Origin: Chitinophagaceae bacterium
GTDB lineage: Bacteria > Bacteroidota > Bacteroidia > Chitinophagales > Chitinophagaceae
Direction of reading: 5' to 3'
Assembly: GCA_025362915.1 (NCBI GenBank)
Contig: JANYEU010000117.1
Span: 1-18,368, forward strand
Length of the DNA: 18,368 nucleotides
The notes under the pieces were generated by a model, which worked only from the letters and a program-made list of their open reading frames with translations, searched no databases and was not told the DNA's origin. Every line of letters begins with the position of its first letter. The stretch's first letter is position 1. The position numbers were made by a program, and so were the translations under genes. Below are positions 1-8,593 of the stretch, in pieces.

Positions 1-1041
1 ATCAAAGTTTGCCGCCCAAATATCATATTTACCCAAACCATCCGGCCTATCGGAGGCATACAATAAATATTTGCCATCGTCGGTAATAAAAGGTTGGTTG
101 GAATTATAGCCCGCCTTGTTTATTTTCTCATCCAATTTCACAGGATTCTCCCAAGTCGTGTCATTCTTCTTTTTACTTACATAGATAGAGGAATTGATTT
201 TTGGTCCTGTACCTTCCCATCTTGTAAAATACAAAGCGTTGCCAGTAGGTGCAATCGTTGGCGTACCTTCATTCGTTGAAGCTACAGAAGGAAATTTCAA
301 TAAGGCCGACTTACCGATAACAGAATCCTTATTTGAGATTGTATTAAAGAATAAATGATTTACATGTGAGTTTACCTTACTGAATTGACCAACGGTATCT
401 ATGATTCTTGCAGAAGTAAAAACAAGTGTTGTATCGTTTAATACAATTGGTGCATAAGCCCCTTCAATTTGGTTTAAATCTCCTTTTAGCTTATGTAGTG
501 AATAGGATGGGGGCTTTTTTGTTTCTGTTTCTTGACGTATAAAGTTTATTGTATTCAGTTCATTATTGGCTATGTCAGTGTAGCTTTGGTCACCCTTCAC
601 ATTTTCTTTAATGAACCTTCTTTGTTCTTTATCTGCCGATTTGTACTGCCCCATAGCCCTTAAACAGATGCCTCTCCACAAGCGGGAAAGCGGGAATTTA
701 GGAGATCGCATATCCAATACTTTAGCGTACCATTTTTCAGCAGAAACATAGTCATTCAGCAGTCTATAGCATTGTCCAAGGTTATAAAAAACAGCATCAG
801 CATTAGGCTTGTTTTCATTTACCTGTTCAAACTCTAATAGTTTTTTCTTTTTGTTATTGGTATAAGGTGCATAGGTAGCTGGTGCAGTCCTTAGCCCAAG
901 ATAGATTTCGTAATTGATGATGGCATTGTAATAAGAACTGTCCTTGTAATACTTATCCGCTTGCCTAAGAGCAGCAGATTGTCCAGTTGCATATAGTTGG
1001 AAGAAAATAACGAGTGCTGCAAAAAATATACGCTTCAACAT
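1..1041 (-). CDS. TPR/PD40-repeat envelope protein, C-terminus cut by window edge (OmpA/PorE-type family likely)
   Basis: This is a partial gene: 347 codons from an ATG at 1041 run off the left edge without a stop. Residues 1-21 form a signal peptide (hydrophobic FFAALVIFFQLYATGQ, with no lipobox Cys). TPR-like helices follow at about residues 24-50 and 80-145 (for example AVFYNLGQCYRLLNDYVSAE). A beta-propeller/PD40 region starts near residue 190; its repeats read GTPTIAPTGNALYFTRW and ITDDGKYLLYASDRPDGLGK. In Bacteroidota this order usually continues to a C-terminal OmpA peptidoglycan-binding domain, which would lie outside the window, so that part is inference. The gene lies 38 bp downstream of the PorP/SprF gene and is probably co-transcribed with it and the adhesin. 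Such proteins are thought to tie outer-membrane secretion or adhesin complexes to peptidoglycan. Family assignment is good; the exact role is uncertain. Confidence 0.82.
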   Translation of the reverse strand, partial: MLKRIFFAALVIFFQLYATGQSAALRQADKYYKDSSYYNAIINYEIYLGLRTAPATYAPYTNNKKKKLLEFEQVNENKPNADAVFYNLGQCYRLLNDYVSAEKWYAKVLDMRSPKFPLSRLWRGICLRAMGQYKSADKEQRRFIKENVKGDQSYTDIANNELNTINFIRQETETKKPPSYSLHKLKGDLNQIEGAYAPIVLNDTTLVFTSARIIDTVGQFSKVNSHVNHLFFNTISNKDSVIGKSALLKFPSVASTNEGTPTIAPTGNALYFTRWEGTGPKINSSIYVSKKKNDTTWENPVKLDEKINKAGYNSNQPFITDDGKYLLYASDRPDGLGKYDIWAANFD

Positions 1042-1079
1042 TAACTTTATCGTTTATAGAATTACTAAATTGTCCTATA

Positions 1080-2078
1080 CTAAAATCTTGGACATTTGAA
1101 ATACCCTTTGTCCGTTGCTTTTTTATTTGAATACATTATAGAAAACTCATAACTGCTTGCTGTTGCACCCGCCCCCAACTTAGAAGCATTTATGTCATAG
1201 CTAAGTCCAACAATCCAATTATTGAAGTTTACACCAATGTATGGATAAAAAGCATCGCCAACACGGTAATTCAATCCACCCATTACATCAAAGTCATCTG
1301 TGGCAGCCATTTGCAAATATCCACCAAGCATCATCTCTGTAGCACCCGCTTCTTTCATTATGACGGCATTGGGTACTATACTTGCCCTATCAGAAAGTAA
1401 TATTCTTGCCCCACCATGCAATGTGAAACGCATCGGCACTTTTCCGTTATTGATACTGGTATCTACAAACATATCCTTTGCCTGATTGAGGTGAGCAGCA
1501 GAGAAGCCGCCAAAAAAGTTAACTTTCTTATCTGGGTCTCCATCATAATAGGCTACACCCGCACTTAAATCCAAAGTAGTAGAACTTCTTGTACCAAAAT
1601 GTTCTCCTGAAGTCTTTGTTGGATCAAATCCAAGATACTGGGTATATTGGTTTCCAAAATAAGCCTTAGAAAAATCGAATCGCCTGTTTACCAACCCACC
1701 ACTCATCCCAAATGATATAACCTTTAACCCTTGTTTACCCAATCGGATACCTGAGTAAGAAATAGATGCCAACCCATTAAAGTATTTATATCCCGCATCA
1801 CCAGCACTTTCTTGTAATAAACTTAAACCAAAATTAATGTTCTTATCTGTGGTAATATCACCCATTAATCCTTGTGTTGAGAAGGCATTGGTAACACCAC
1901 TCCATTGATTCCTGTCAATAAGTGCAACACGATAATCACCATTAATGGCTCCAGTCAATGCAGGATTCAACCATAATGGATGCATGTAATACTGTGAAAA
2001 GTGAGGATCCACCTGTGCTTTTGCAAATGAGACAACCCCTAATAACATTATAAAAACAACTTTCTTCATTTTCATCAT
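1080..2078 (-). CDS. PorP/SprF family type IX secretion outer-membrane protein
   Basis: The product is about 330 residues, a usual PorP/SprF length. The N-terminus has a signal peptide ending ...SFAKAQ, and the mature protein starts with the family hallmark DPHFSQYYMHPLWLNPALTG. Glycine/aromatic-rich beta-strand repeats fill the rest, including LGGYLQMAATDDFDVMGGLN and a terminal strand pair, as expected for an outer-membrane barrel. Three ATGs lie close together (2078, 2075, 2069); the one at 2069 (MKKVVF) gives the most ordinary signal peptide. The start is only 4 bp past the stop of the adhesin gene, so translational coupling is likely. SprF is known in Flavobacterium johnsoniae to be needed for secretion or surface attachment of SprB, and SprF-like proteins generally sit next to type B C-terminal-domain substrates. 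I infer that this protein serves the adjacent adhesin. Its ligand specificity cannot be read from sequence. Confidence 0.93.
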   Translation of the reverse strand: MMKMKKVVFIMLLGVVSFAKAQVDPHFSQYYMHPLWLNPALTGAINGDYRVALIDRNQWSGVTNAFSTQGLMGDITTDKNINFGLSLLQESAGDAGYKYFNGLASISYSGIRLGKQGLKVISFGMSGGLVNRRFDFSKAYFGNQYTQYLGFDPTKTSGEHFGTRSSTTLDLSAGVAYYDGDPDKKVNFFGGFSAAHLNQAKDMFVDTSINNGKVPMRFTLHGGARILLSDRASIVPNAVIMKEAGATEMMLGGYLQMAATDDFDVMGGLNYRVGDAFYPYIGVNFNNWIVGLSYDINASKLGAGATASSYEFSIMYSNKKATDKGYFKCPRF

Positions 2079-2082
2079 TTTA

Positions 2083-5000
2083 CTATCGTATTAAATTTAC
2101 TGCTCCTTTCTTGTTTATTATAGTAACCTTGTTATTCACATCTATCACAGTAATTCTGGCAGTATATACATAAACCCCTGTTGGCATTTCTTGTCCATTA
2201 AATTTACCATCCCATCCTGCAGCATTTATATCGTTTGTATGATACATTAAGGCTCCCCAAGGACTAAATACCTTAAAGTCTACTGCCGACATTAGTTTAC
2301 CCAACACCATGAATGTTTGGTTTTCCTTGTTAGGACTATATGGATTGAAGAAATTAGGCACATAAATATCATTCAATGGATTCAGAACGGTAATAACAGT
2401 ATCTACAGAAGCTTTACAACCTGCCGAAAGAACGGTATATCTCAGTGTATCTGTACCTGGGAATCCACCAGTGAAGGTTACATCTCCACTCACGCTATTG
2501 CGACTACCCGGATTTAAACTCCACGTACCATTTGGTGTAGTATCAGTAAACCTAAGCGTCAATCCTACTGGTATAATTAAACTATCCACTACAACAATTG
2601 GTGCTATAAAAGGCGTTGTTACCCTTATTGGCAAGCTAACGGCAGTATCGCATCCAAGTGTGGTAATCTTATAACTGATGGTATCTATTCCTACAAACAA
2701 ACCTGTCAATGAGCCGGTTGGTGTAATGCTTGCAGAACCGTTACTGATAGCCCATACACCACCAGTACCGGCATCAGTTAATTGAGCAGTATTCCCTATA
2801 CATATACTATCAACTACCCCGCCTATTGCTCCAATGGTTGGGATAGCATTTACAGTTATTGGGGTAGAAACAGAGTCTCTACAACTATTACCGTCTATTA
2901 CCAAGTACTTAATGGTTGTACTTCCCGGAGATATACCCAGTACTGTATCAATGTTAGTAATCCTTGCAATAGTAGGATCAAGTGACTGCCAATAACCGGT
3001 AGCACCAATTGCTGCACTATCTTTTAATACAATTGTTCTACCATAACATACCGCATTTAAACCGCCTATGGCTGGCACTTTTGGCAATGAATTAATTTTG
3101 ATTGGTAGACTAGTAGAATCGTGGCAAAATGTACCAGTATCTGTAACCTTGTACCCAATGGTTGCAGTACCCGCACCCATAGCAGTCAAGAAGCCTTTCG
3201 AATCGATGGTTGCTGTCTTAATACTGTCAACACTCCAAACGCCCTTTATGGCAGAAGCATTAGTAAGTGTAGTTGTATCATTCAAACACAATACAGATTT
3301 TCCAACTATACTTGGAACGACAGGAAGATCATTTACTTGTATCTTAACATAATTGGTAGAATCCTTAAAGTCAGTGAATGTAGAAGAAGCACATTTGGTA
3401 TTGAAGGCAACATAAAGAATAGTCGCATTTCCACCATTTACCCCTTTAAACACTCCAACAGCATGTGAGCCATCAACAATTGACAATACATTACCTGTTT
3501 GATTGAAAACACTCCAAGCAAAGCTGTTGGCACCTCTTGTATCATTGCTAACCCTTATCGTATCTTTAGCACAAATTGGGCTGTTGAAAGTGTAGGCACC
3601 CTTTAAAGGTCCACCTACTATTATTATCGTATCAACCGTATAACTGCCACAGGTTTGAGTTACTGTATATTTAATAGTATCTATTCCGCTAGTCAATCCG
3701 GTTACCAAACCACTGTTTTGGTCAATGGTGGCCATATTTGGAGAAGAGCTTTCCCATACACCGCCAGTTACAGCATTAGACATTTGCAGGGTATTTTTTC
3801 CTGCCGATATGCAAACAACAGAATCTTGCGAGGTAATTGGGAACTTGGCAGGAGTACCAGTTATAGTAACAGGCCATGAAGTATGAATAGAACCACACTT
3901 ATTAGCTACGGTGTAGAGAATACTGTCTGAACCTATCAACTTACCTATCGCAACCCCAGTAGTCGAATCTATTTGAGCTATTAAAGTATCTTTAGTCGTC
4001 CAATAACCGCCATTGATGTTATTGGTAAAAGGATTATTTGTTGTCTTAGATCCAACACAAAGAATACTGGTTCCATTGATATTACCCGCATTTGTAGGTG
4101 GTCCAACAGCAATATTAAATGGAATACTTGGCGCAGATGCTCCACAAGTGTTATAAGCTGTATAAATAATATTAGTAGTACCCGCAGTTACAGAATTAAC
4201 TAACCCATTGTTATCAATTGTAGCAACTCCTGGCGTATCGCTTGCCCAAAGATGTGATGTATCACCATGAGCATAGCCTTTCATTTGTGTCTGACCATTC
4301 GGAATTAAACATATAGTATTATTGCCAGTAATAGAATCAATAATTGGTGGCCCAATAATCAAGGTATCGGTTCTGATGGTTGTACCACAATCAGGGGTAT
4401 AGATTGAATCATAGATATAAACCTGCCCATTATTCAAGGCAGTTACTATAACAGCATTTTGCGTAATACCGTTTATATCAACAAAAGTAAAAGGTTGTAC
4501 AGTAGCAATATTATTATCGCTAGATGTCCAATAGCCTTGGCTACTTATATTAAAAATAGTATCAATATTCATAGGAGCGGAAGTACAACGATATTTATAA
4601 ATCATTGAATCCATTGGAATGCTATTCATATTTATGATAACTGATATGTTAGCTGTGCCTTTACAACCCGTCGTTGGATCCGTAACCGTGTAAGTAACAG
4701 TAGCAGGATTACCATTATTAATATCCAAGCCAGTAATTTTTGCCGAATCTATTCCATTAAATACACTAAATGAATCTACTTTCAGAGCAATTGATGGTGA
4801 GGTTGACCATACACCACCCAAGGTCGTTTCGCTCACTCCTTTGTATGAACCCACACAAACGGCTGGTGGTAGTGTACCATCCCCTACTAATTCACCAGCA
4901 ATTGGATTTACTAACGGCACTGAGTATACAGTAATGTTAAATACGTTACTGGTATCAAGTGGATTTGCCAAACAAGTAACTCCGCTGTGCATGACTAAAT

Positions 5001-7560
5001 AGATAGAATTAAGCCCGAGGCTCATATTAGCCGCTGAAATGCTTATCGGTAAAAAGGTATTTTGGTAGAAGTTACCGTTGATATAAATATCAAAATTAGT
5101 ACTTGGATTATTTAAAGACTTGTCATCTGGCGATACAATTAATGTAAACGATGAATTCTGACAAACAGTCTTAGAATTAATGGTAGAATCGATTGCAATA
5201 GAAGCTGTATATGGATTATCAATTTTTATCTTAAACCCGTCAGTTAAAGTTTTAGGTGTAGCACAAGCTACACTACTGGTAAATATTAGATATATAGAAT
5301 CATAGTTGATAATCTGTTTATCAAAATAAGTGTCATTTTGTGAAACTAATTGAAGAGGTAATGATGTACCTGCATACCATTGATAAGATGGATGTGTGCC
5401 TTGGTTGGAAAGACCTGAAACTGTAAAAACATGACCAGTAAGATTATCCAGTGCACAAAAATTAACAGGCTTGTCCATGCTAACTGTAGGGGTAGGCAAA
5501 GGATTGAATGTAAACATTTGCAATGAATCTCTTGCCGAATCGCTGGTAACACATTTGTAGGTGGTGTTTATCAATATTACACTTATTACATCGCTGTCAT
5601 GCAGTCCTCCCTTGCTTAAAAATGTTGTTGTATCTTTTCTAAAAGTAAGTAAGGTACTATCGGTTATTTCTTTTCCGTTTACAAACCAATGATACTTAGG
5701 ATTGGTTCCTGCACTAATGGTATCGGTAACGGCAGTGAACAAGATGGTATCTTGTACATGCAAACGTTGTAATATGGAATCAGGGCAAAGACCTGTCTGT
5801 GTTGGTGTTAATATCTTAATAACAGGCGTTATGGTTTGTGTAACGTTTATTGTGTAAGCAGCACTTGTATCGCTCAGTGCAATGCCAGGCACCAAAACTG
5901 TAGAATCGTAATAAGGACAGCTTTGCGTTTTCTTTGCCAATAGAATGACTTTTATAGAATCTAGCCCCGGCTGAAATACACCCGTAGTGAATGGTGCAAG
6001 GGTATCACCATCTTTATACGTCAAGGCATCATTGTATAAGGTGGAACCCAGTCCATCATAACCCACCCAAACTAAATTGTACCTAGAACTGGTATCACGT
6101 TTAGGTGAAGAATAATTCAATTTAGCAAAGAAGCTATCAATCGAACTGGAACACACAGCTGTATCTCCAGATATGGTTAAAGTGGGAAGAGGGATAGAAT
6201 CTAGAATAGTTAATATGATGGTAGTGGTATCTTTTGGTTTATCCACGCAGTGCAGGCTGCTGTTCAATACGCAATAAATGGTGTCTTTATTGTGTGTAGG
6301 CGTCCAATGAATTGCGCTATCTACAAATACACTATCTACACCCACTATCTTTCCATTCATTAACCAAGTATATAAATCTGATTTTCCTGAATTATTTGGC
6401 AAAGGAGAGAACTTTGTTACGCTGCCACTACAGAATGTTTTGTAAGAAATGGCACTATCTATGTTACCAAAAGCATCTCTTCCCAAAGTATCTACCAATG
6501 GAAAAGTGGAATCTGCTTTTATAAGTACCTTCAATGTATCCCCATCAGGATATACATTAAAAGCTTTATAACCAGCAACAAGAGAATCTGAACCAGAAAT
6601 ACATTTCAGGCTGGTGCTTACACTAAATATAACCTTATTGTCTTGATGTATGTATTTAAGCAAGCTATCTGATCTATTTGGCAGTGTATCAGTTGCTGTA
6701 AAAATTGAATCTTCTACACCATTTACATACCATTTAAAAGTAAGCGTTTTAAGCAAATTAGCATCAGAAATATTGGCCATGTGTGCAGAACCAACAAAAC
6801 TAAAGATAGAAGGACAATAAAGAACCGTATCTACAACACCATTAAAACTGACATAGGTAGGTGGCAATGTTTTTAAACTTATTTTTAAAGGGAATATTGC
6901 AGACGCCCCTATCTGATTACGCCAACCATTAAGGACATCGGTGACAAAGTAGCCAGGGGTTTCAAATCTACTTGTACCACCTACCGCTTCTACCCCCCAG
7001 TTATTAGGGTCATTGATATAGGGTGGTTGCACAGGATTTTTGATATACGCATTGAACCCTTCCTGCAGGTTGATAGATGTAGGCACTGGCAATATTGAAT
7101 CTAGTGGTGCACTTGTAGTATCACTATCAAACCGCTCTAGTGCACTTACAGGAATAATATAAGTACCACCTATTCCTTTGTAGTTGTCTTTTCCTACCTT
7201 GTTGTTTTCTTCTAACCCATTATAAATTACAATCATTGTACCATAGGGTATACTATCCCAAGGATGCGCTGCAGGAAAACGATACTTGCCTGATACTATA
7301 CCTGGTACAGTATTTCCCTTGATAGAGTAGGTAGAATCACCGTTTGTATCGAATAATACAAAATGTGTCAAATTTGCAATGCTGTCACCGCCCAAGGTTT
7401 CATCGCAGGTTTTATGTCCCACAACCAATAATTCCACATATTCCTTACCTGGACTATTACCTTTAGATAAATCAACCGTAACTACCTTAAATTTTGGCTT
7501 TTGGGCAGCAGCAGACAAGCAAATTGATACAAATAGGAGTAGTAATATATTCTTTACCAT
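2083..7560 (-). CDS. Giant T9SS type B adhesin with Ig-like repeats (SprB-like architecture)
   Basis: The ATG at 7560 is preferred over in-frame TTGs at 7569/7566; it gives 1825 residues and a clean signal peptide, MVKNILLLLFVSICLSAAAQ. Residues about 21-225 form a unique N-terminal domain that begins with EYVELLVVG and recalls a lamin-tail-like fold; this is a weak call. About 225-880 holds PKD/Ig-like modules with the recurring pattern W(F/Y)VNG...D...TTYKC. About 880-1725 holds at least seven Big_2-like modules with the pattern GGVW...ATID...GLVTGL..G...I.YTV. The last ~97 residues match the gliding-motility-associated (type B) T9SS sorting domain: IYVPNFFNPYSPN, FKVFSPWG, GWDGKFNGQEMPTGVYVY. 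No enzymatic domain is visible, so an extracellular adhesin or matrix protein is the best reading. It heads the run with the SprF-like and TPR/PD40 genes. What it binds is unknown. Confidence 0.93.
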   Translation of the reverse strand: MVKNILLLLFVSICLSAAAQKPKFKVVTVDLSKGNSPGKEYVELLVVGHKTCDETLGGDSIANLTHFVLFDTNGDSTYSIKGNTVPGIVSGKYRFPAAHPWDSIPYGTMIVIYNGLEENNKVGKDNYKGIGGTYIIPVSALERFDSDTTSAPLDSILPVPTSINLQEGFNAYIKNPVQPPYINDPNNWGVEAVGGTSRFETPGYFVTDVLNGWRNQIGASAIFPLKISLKTLPPTYVSFNGVVDTVLYCPSIFSFVGSAHMANISDANLLKTLTFKWYVNGVEDSIFTATDTLPNRSDSLLKYIHQDNKVIFSVSTSLKCISGSDSLVAGYKAFNVYPDGDTLKVLIKADSTFPLVDTLGRDAFGNIDSAISYKTFCSGSVTKFSPLPNNSGKSDLYTWLMNGKIVGVDSVFVDSAIHWTPTHNKDTIYCVLNSSLHCVDKPKDTTTIILTILDSIPLPTLTISGDTAVCSSSIDSFFAKLNYSSPKRDTSSRYNLVWVGYDGLGSTLYNDALTYKDGDTLAPFTTGVFQPGLDSIKVILLAKKTQSCPYYDSTVLVPGIALSDTSAAYTINVTQTITPVIKILTPTQTGLCPDSILQRLHVQDTILFTAVTDTISAGTNPKYHWFVNGKEITDSTLLTFRKDTTTFLSKGGLHDSDVISVILINTTYKCVTSDSARDSLQMFTFNPLPTPTVSMDKPVNFCALDNLTGHVFTVSGLSNQGTHPSYQWYAGTSLPLQLVSQNDTYFDKQIINYDSIYLIFTSSVACATPKTLTDGFKIKIDNPYTASIAIDSTINSKTVCQNSSFTLIVSPDDKSLNNPSTNFDIYINGNFYQNTFLPISISAANMSLGLNSIYLVMHSGVTCLANPLDTSNVFNITVYSVPLVNPIAGELVGDGTLPPAVCVGSYKGVSETTLGGVWSTSPSIALKVDSFSVFNGIDSAKITGLDINNGNPATVTYTVTDPTTGCKGTANISVIINMNSIPMDSMIYKYRCTSAPMNIDTIFNISSQGYWTSSDNNIATVQPFTFVDINGITQNAVIVTALNNGQVYIYDSIYTPDCGTTIRTDTLIIGPPIIDSITGNNTICLIPNGQTQMKGYAHGDTSHLWASDTPGVATIDNNGLVNSVTAGTTNIIYTAYNTCGASAPSIPFNIAVGPPTNAGNINGTSILCVGSKTTNNPFTNNINGGYWTTKDTLIAQIDSTTGVAIGKLIGSDSILYTVANKCGSIHTSWPVTITGTPAKFPITSQDSVVCISAGKNTLQMSNAVTGGVWESSSPNMATIDQNSGLVTGLTSGIDTIKYTVTQTCGSYTVDTIIIVGGPLKGAYTFNSPICAKDTIRVSNDTRGANSFAWSVFNQTGNVLSIVDGSHAVGVFKGVNGGNATILYVAFNTKCASSTFTDFKDSTNYVKIQVNDLPVVPSIVGKSVLCLNDTTTLTNASAIKGVWSVDSIKTATIDSKGFLTAMGAGTATIGYKVTDTGTFCHDSTSLPIKINSLPKVPAIGGLNAVCYGRTIVLKDSAAIGATGYWQSLDPTIARITNIDTVLGISPGSTTIKYLVIDGNSCRDSVSTPITVNAIPTIGAIGGVVDSICIGNTAQLTDAGTGGVWAISNGSASITPTGSLTGLFVGIDTISYKITTLGCDTAVSLPIRVTTPFIAPIVVVDSLIIPVGLTLRFTDTTPNGTWSLNPGSRNSVSGDVTFTGGFPGTDTLRYTVLSAGCKASVDTVITVLNPLNDIYVPNFFNPYSPNKENQTFMVLGKLMSAVDFKVFSPWGALMYHTNDINAAGWDGKFNGQEMPTGVYVYTARITVIDVNNKVTIINKKGAVNLIR

Positions 7561-7584
7561 AATCAACAATCATTGAAATAGATA

Positions 7585-7592
7585 CGAAAGTA
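7585..7592 (-). promoter_or_regulatory. Possible -7 box for the adhesin operon
   Basis: On the minus strand this reads TACTTTCG, one mismatch from the Bacteroidota sigma-ABfr -7 consensus TAnnTTTG. It lies 24 bp before the preferred ATG at 7560, so the 5' untranslated region would be short. No convincing TTG -33 element is present at the right spacing, so this is a weak candidate offered only because the operon needs a promoter in this spacer. Confidence 0.22.
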
Positions 7593-7719
7593 CCACTAAT
7601 AGCTATTTGATGCTTAACTTTTTTTTAATATTCGGCGATTTTCCATGCTTTTATATAAATAAATGCCGATAAACCTACAACGTTATATAGATTATTCCAT
7701 TGTTTGAGCTGTTTGATTA

Positions 7720-7752
7720 ATGTTCAACAATCTTTTGAAGGTTATTGAACAT
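7720..7752. repeat. Long imperfect inverted repeat (hairpin)
   Basis: Two 15-nt arms (7720-7734 and 7738-7752) flank a 3-nt loop. The arms pair at 13 positions, with one C/A mismatch and one T/G wobble read on the plus strand. No T-run follows on either strand, so it is not a standard intrinsic terminator. It could be a transcript-end stabiliser after the methyltransferase gene, part of a dispersed intergenic repeat, or a structure upstream of the adhesin promoter. The function is unknown. Confidence 0.6.
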
Positions 7753-7831
7753 CTGAGGGAATGTCTTGCTGACGCAGGAAGCATCTCACTTAACTAAGGT
7801 TATTTGCTTTTTTTTTAAGATTCCAATCTAC

Positions 7832-8524
7832 TTACCCCACACTTAAAAGAAATATCGCCAATCTTTTATGAAAGTCAAAGGGCTTTGCATTCCATTGTTT
7901 TACGGTCTTGGTTTGTATGGTTTCGGAAGGGGCGGTAATGTCCACAGCTATGCAAAACAGCGTAGTTTCCTTGCAGGTTTGCAGTATTTCTTTTATCAAC
8001 TGATTATTGCGGTAGGGTGTTTCTATGAATATCTGGGTGCAATTATTTTTGGCTGCATTAATTTCCAAATCTTTTATCGCCTTTTTTCTTGCCAGATTAT
8101 CTATGGGCAGGTAGCCATTAAACTGAAACTGTTGCCCATTCATACCACTTGCCATTAATGCCAACAGTATGGAACTGGGACCTACCAGTGGTTTTATTAT
8201 AGCCCCCATTTGTTGCGCCTTATGTACTAATATCTGTCCTGGATCTGCAATGCAAGGGCAGCCGGCCTCGCTGATAATACCAATAGTATCGCCCGCCTGT
8301 AAATGTTGGACGAAAGACTTCATTACCGCATCCTCCGCTTTGTGTATGGCGTACCATTTATAATCGTCTATCACCATCTCCCGCCATAAGCGTTTCAAAT
8401 AACGGCGGGCTGTTTTCTCTTCTTCCACAAAAAATACGTTGCACTTTTTTACTTCATCCAATATGTATGGAGGTATTGTTTCTATGGCATCCTCATGCAA
8501 GAAAGTGGGAATGAGATAAATCAT
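7832..8524 (-). CDS. RsmI-like SAM-dependent methyltransferase (tetrapyrrole methylase fold)
   Basis: The product is 230 residues with an ATG start at 8524. It has the tetrapyrrole-methylase fold signatures of the RsmI (COG0313) group. The start YLIPTFLHEDA stands in for the usual ATPIGNLxD loop. The SAM-binding glycine motif TIGIISEAGCPCIADPG is at about 80-96, followed by LVGPSSILLALMASGMN (113-129), FNGYLP (135-140) and IETPYRNNQLIKEIL (167-181). RsmI methylates the 2'-O ribose of C1402 in 16S rRNA. Bacteroidota often carry a second, shorter paralogue of this family, and the altered first loop and short length (E. coli RsmI is about 286 residues) suggest this is that paralogue. The exact substrate is therefore left open. 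It is downstream of the EI24-like gene with a 69-bp repeat-bearing gap, possibly co-transcribed. Confidence 0.85.
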   Translation of the reverse strand: MIYLIPTFLHEDAIETIPPYILDEVKKCNVFFVEEEKTARRYLKRLWREMVIDDYKWYAIHKAEDAVMKSFVQHLQAGDTIGIISEAGCPCIADPGQILVHKAQQMGAIIKPLVGPSSILLALMASGMNGQQFQFNGYLPIDNLARKKAIKDLEINAAKNNCTQIFIETPYRNNQLIKEILQTCKETTLFCIAVDITAPSETIQTKTVKQWNAKPFDFHKRLAIFLLSVG

Positions 8525-8529
8525 TAGTT

Positions 8530-8563
8530 GAGATATGAGATATGAGATATGAGATATGAGATA
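8530..8563. repeat. 7-bp tandem repeat (GAGATAT)x4.9
   Basis: Four perfect GAGATAT units and a fifth partial unit run without interruption. A reverse-complement copy, CTCATATCT, lies at 8573-8581 and can pair with 8552-8560 across a 12-nt loop. The array occupies the short gap between the EI24-like stop codon and the methyltransferase start, so it would form part of the leader of the methyltransferase message. Slippage could change its copy number. No function is evident. Confidence 0.85.
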
Positions 8564-8593
8564 AATTAATAACTCATATCTAATAACTAATAT

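Larger units (their letters stand above)
7561..7831. other. Spacer between methyltransferase and adhesin genes
   Basis: This 271-bp AT-rich stretch has no supportable gene. It should carry the adhesin operon promoter (minus strand) and the 3' end of the methyltransferase transcript. It holds the long hairpin annotated separately and a run of nine T at 7808-7816, which reads as A on the minus strand and so is not a terminator for the methyltransferase. It also holds 7752-7793, a GC-richer block containing CTGACGCAGGAAGCATCTCA that resembles intergenic repeats seen in related genomes. That last resemblance is from memory and unverified. Confidence 0.5.

Noticed and set aside
3121..3468. 115-codon plus-strand open frame inside the adhesin
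   Set aside because: It lies opposite a strongly supported coding sequence, has no recognisable motif, and is expected by chance in a repeat-rich gene.
7561..7569. TTG codons at 7569 and 7566 as the adhesin start
   Set aside because: The ATG at 7560 gives a normal signal peptide, and the three extra residues add nothing. The ATG at 7573 is out of frame.
7868..8158. 96-codon plus-strand open frame inside the methyltransferase
   Set aside because: It is antisense to a conserved domain, and its hydrophobic look follows from the reversed coding pattern.
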